64,000 nt of DNA from Chitinophaga sp. YR573 (GTDB lineage: Bacteria; Bacteroidota; Bacteroidia; Chitinophagales; Chitinophagaceae), in the NCBI RefSeq assembly GCF_900110995.1, contig NZ_FOJF01000001.1, positions 2,559,199 through 2,623,198 of the forward strand, in the 5' to 3' direction. Below the pieces are notes generated by a model. The model did no database searches and was not told the DNA's origin. It saw only the letters and a program-made list of their open reading frames with translations. The position numbers and the translations under genes are program-made. Positions 63,205 through 64,000 of the stretch are shown here, piece after piece. Position 1 is the stretch's first letter; every line of letters starts with the position of its first letter.

Positions 63205-64000
63205 ATGAGGAATCCGATATTGCTGATAGGTAACGATATCAACAACATATCCAAAGGCCAGAGCTGGAAAGAACTGTTGCAGGATATCATAAACTTCTGC
63301 CTTCCTGAAGGCTGTGTGCAACTGGACGACCGGAAGCCTTTCCCGCTGTTATACGAAGAAATCTTCCTTACTGCCATCCGGCAAACACATATCAATGAAG
63401 CTGATTTAAAAACATTTATTGCAAAGAAAACACTGGCTATACAGTCTAATGAAATTCATGCAGAGATCCGTAGTCTTAAACCGGCACATATTCTCACTAC
63501 CAACTATGAGTTTACGCTGGAAGGAGTAATACCAACCTCTTATGATGGTATCATCACAGAAAGGATTTTCAGTATTTTCAGAAAATATATAGTAGATAAT
63601 ATTCACTACTGGCATATCCATGGAGATTGTCTGAACCCCCTAAGTATTAACCTGGGCTTTGAGCATTATGGTGGACAGCTGCAACAGATGCGGAATTATG
63701 TAGTGTCCGGTACTACGTATTCCAGCCCGCAGGCACCCAGGTTATCCCTGGTAAGACGTATGCACCTGAAAGAACCCATCAGGGAAGATTCCTGGCTGGA
63801 CCTGTTCTTCACAAAGGATATCCATATATTCGGGTTATCATTGGACTTTGTGGAAACGGATCTCTGGTGGTTGCTGACTTATCGCGCACGTCAGAAATTC
63901 CAGAAGAACACTATCCCGGTAAGGAATGCGCTCTATTATTATATCCCGGCAGAATTTGTAAAAGGAGCCAAATTCAAACTGGATATGCTGGCCGCCAATG
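63205..64000 (+). CDS. SIR2-domain protein (partial, cut by window end)
   Basis: The frame opens at ATG 63205 and stays open to the window edge, 265 codons, with no stop. Features of SIR2-like (SIR2_2-type) domains: LLIGNDINNISKG at the N-terminus (NAD-binding glycine loop), HILTTNYEFTLEG at about 96-107, WHIHGDC at about 136-142 with the presumed catalytic His, and IFGLSLDFVETDLWWLL at about 209-225. Proteins of this class are NADases in several anti-phage systems, either alone or fused. No partner is visible before it; what follows is outside the window. Confidence 0.8.
   Translation, partial: MRNPILLIGNDINNISKGQSWKELLQDIINFCLPEGCVQLDDRKPFPLLYEEIFLTAIRQTHINEADLKTFIAKKTLAIQSNEIHAEIRSLKPAHILTTNYEFTLEGVIPTSYDGIITERIFSIFRKYIVDNIHYWHIHGDCLNPLSINLGFEHYGGQLQQMRNYVVSGTTYSSPQAPRLSLVRRMHLKEPIREDSWLDLFFTKDIHIFGLSLDFVETDLWWLLTYRARQKFQKNTIPVRNALYYYIPAEFVKGAKFKLDMLAAN

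Overview
The window looks like a core chromosomal stretch of a Bacteroidota bacterium, most likely Chitinophagaceae and close to Chitinophaga. The pointers are promoters of the Bacteroidota type (-7 box TAnnTTTG), weak or absent Shine-Dalgarno sequences, many short lipoproteins ending their signal peptide in xxC, Tat-exported Gfo/Idh/MocA and GMC enzymes, a fused alpha-beta 2-oxoacid dehydrogenase E1, a DUF4836 lipoprotein and a PadR-PspC pair. No transposase, integrase, phage module or CRISPR array was seen. The genus is an inference from gene content; there is no rRNA in the window.

Layout. 0-9.4 kb: SulP transporter plus beta-carbonic anhydrase, a small secreted protein, PadR-PspC, FeoB, an M28 peptidase and a DUF922 protein. 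9.4-12.8 kb: paaABCD (phenylacetyl-CoA epoxidase without its reductase paaE), then nadD. 12.8-18.5 kb: envelope genes (AI-2E family, YtxH-like, holin-like, radical SAM/SPASM, GH25 lysozyme, CsbD-like), with an intergenic stretch that may encode a small RNA. 18.6-21.7 kb: a three-gene operon that reads as kdnA-kdsB-kdnB, predicted to make and activate 8-amino-Kdo for lipopolysaccharide. 21.7-25.6 kb: MFS transporter, an untracked 47-codon membrane protein gene, fused E1 and a holin-like gene.

25.7-29.1 kb and 33.4-39.0 kb hold two groups of periplasmic sugar-oxidation genes (hydroxypyruvate-isomerase-like, sulfatase-modifying-factor-like, two Gfo/Idh/MocA proteins, GMC oxidoreductase with a gluconate-dehydrogenase-subunit-3-like partner, gluconokinase). 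Between them lie a PBP4-type carboxypeptidase and a pair of tandem paralogous lipoproteins. 39-53.6 kb is mostly housekeeping: mutL, msrB, an ABC exporter, geranylgeranyl-reductase-like enzyme, ybaB, tRNA-Thr(CGT), obg, adk. 53.8-63.1 kb: a GH3/beta-lactamase fusion, ctaA, a membrane patatin and typA. The window ends inside a SIR2-domain gene with a clear promoter and a palindrome over its -33 region; this is the one candidate for a defence-type function, and it is cut off by the window edge.

The most unusual non-coding structures are a perfect 40-bp inverted repeat built from smaller repeats after the patatin gene (60923-61007), a 17-bp perfect hairpin of non-terminator polarity in front of the GH25 gene (16213-16255), and a set of genes whose start codon sits only 4-9 nt after a -7 promoter box, implying leaderless or almost leaderless mRNAs.
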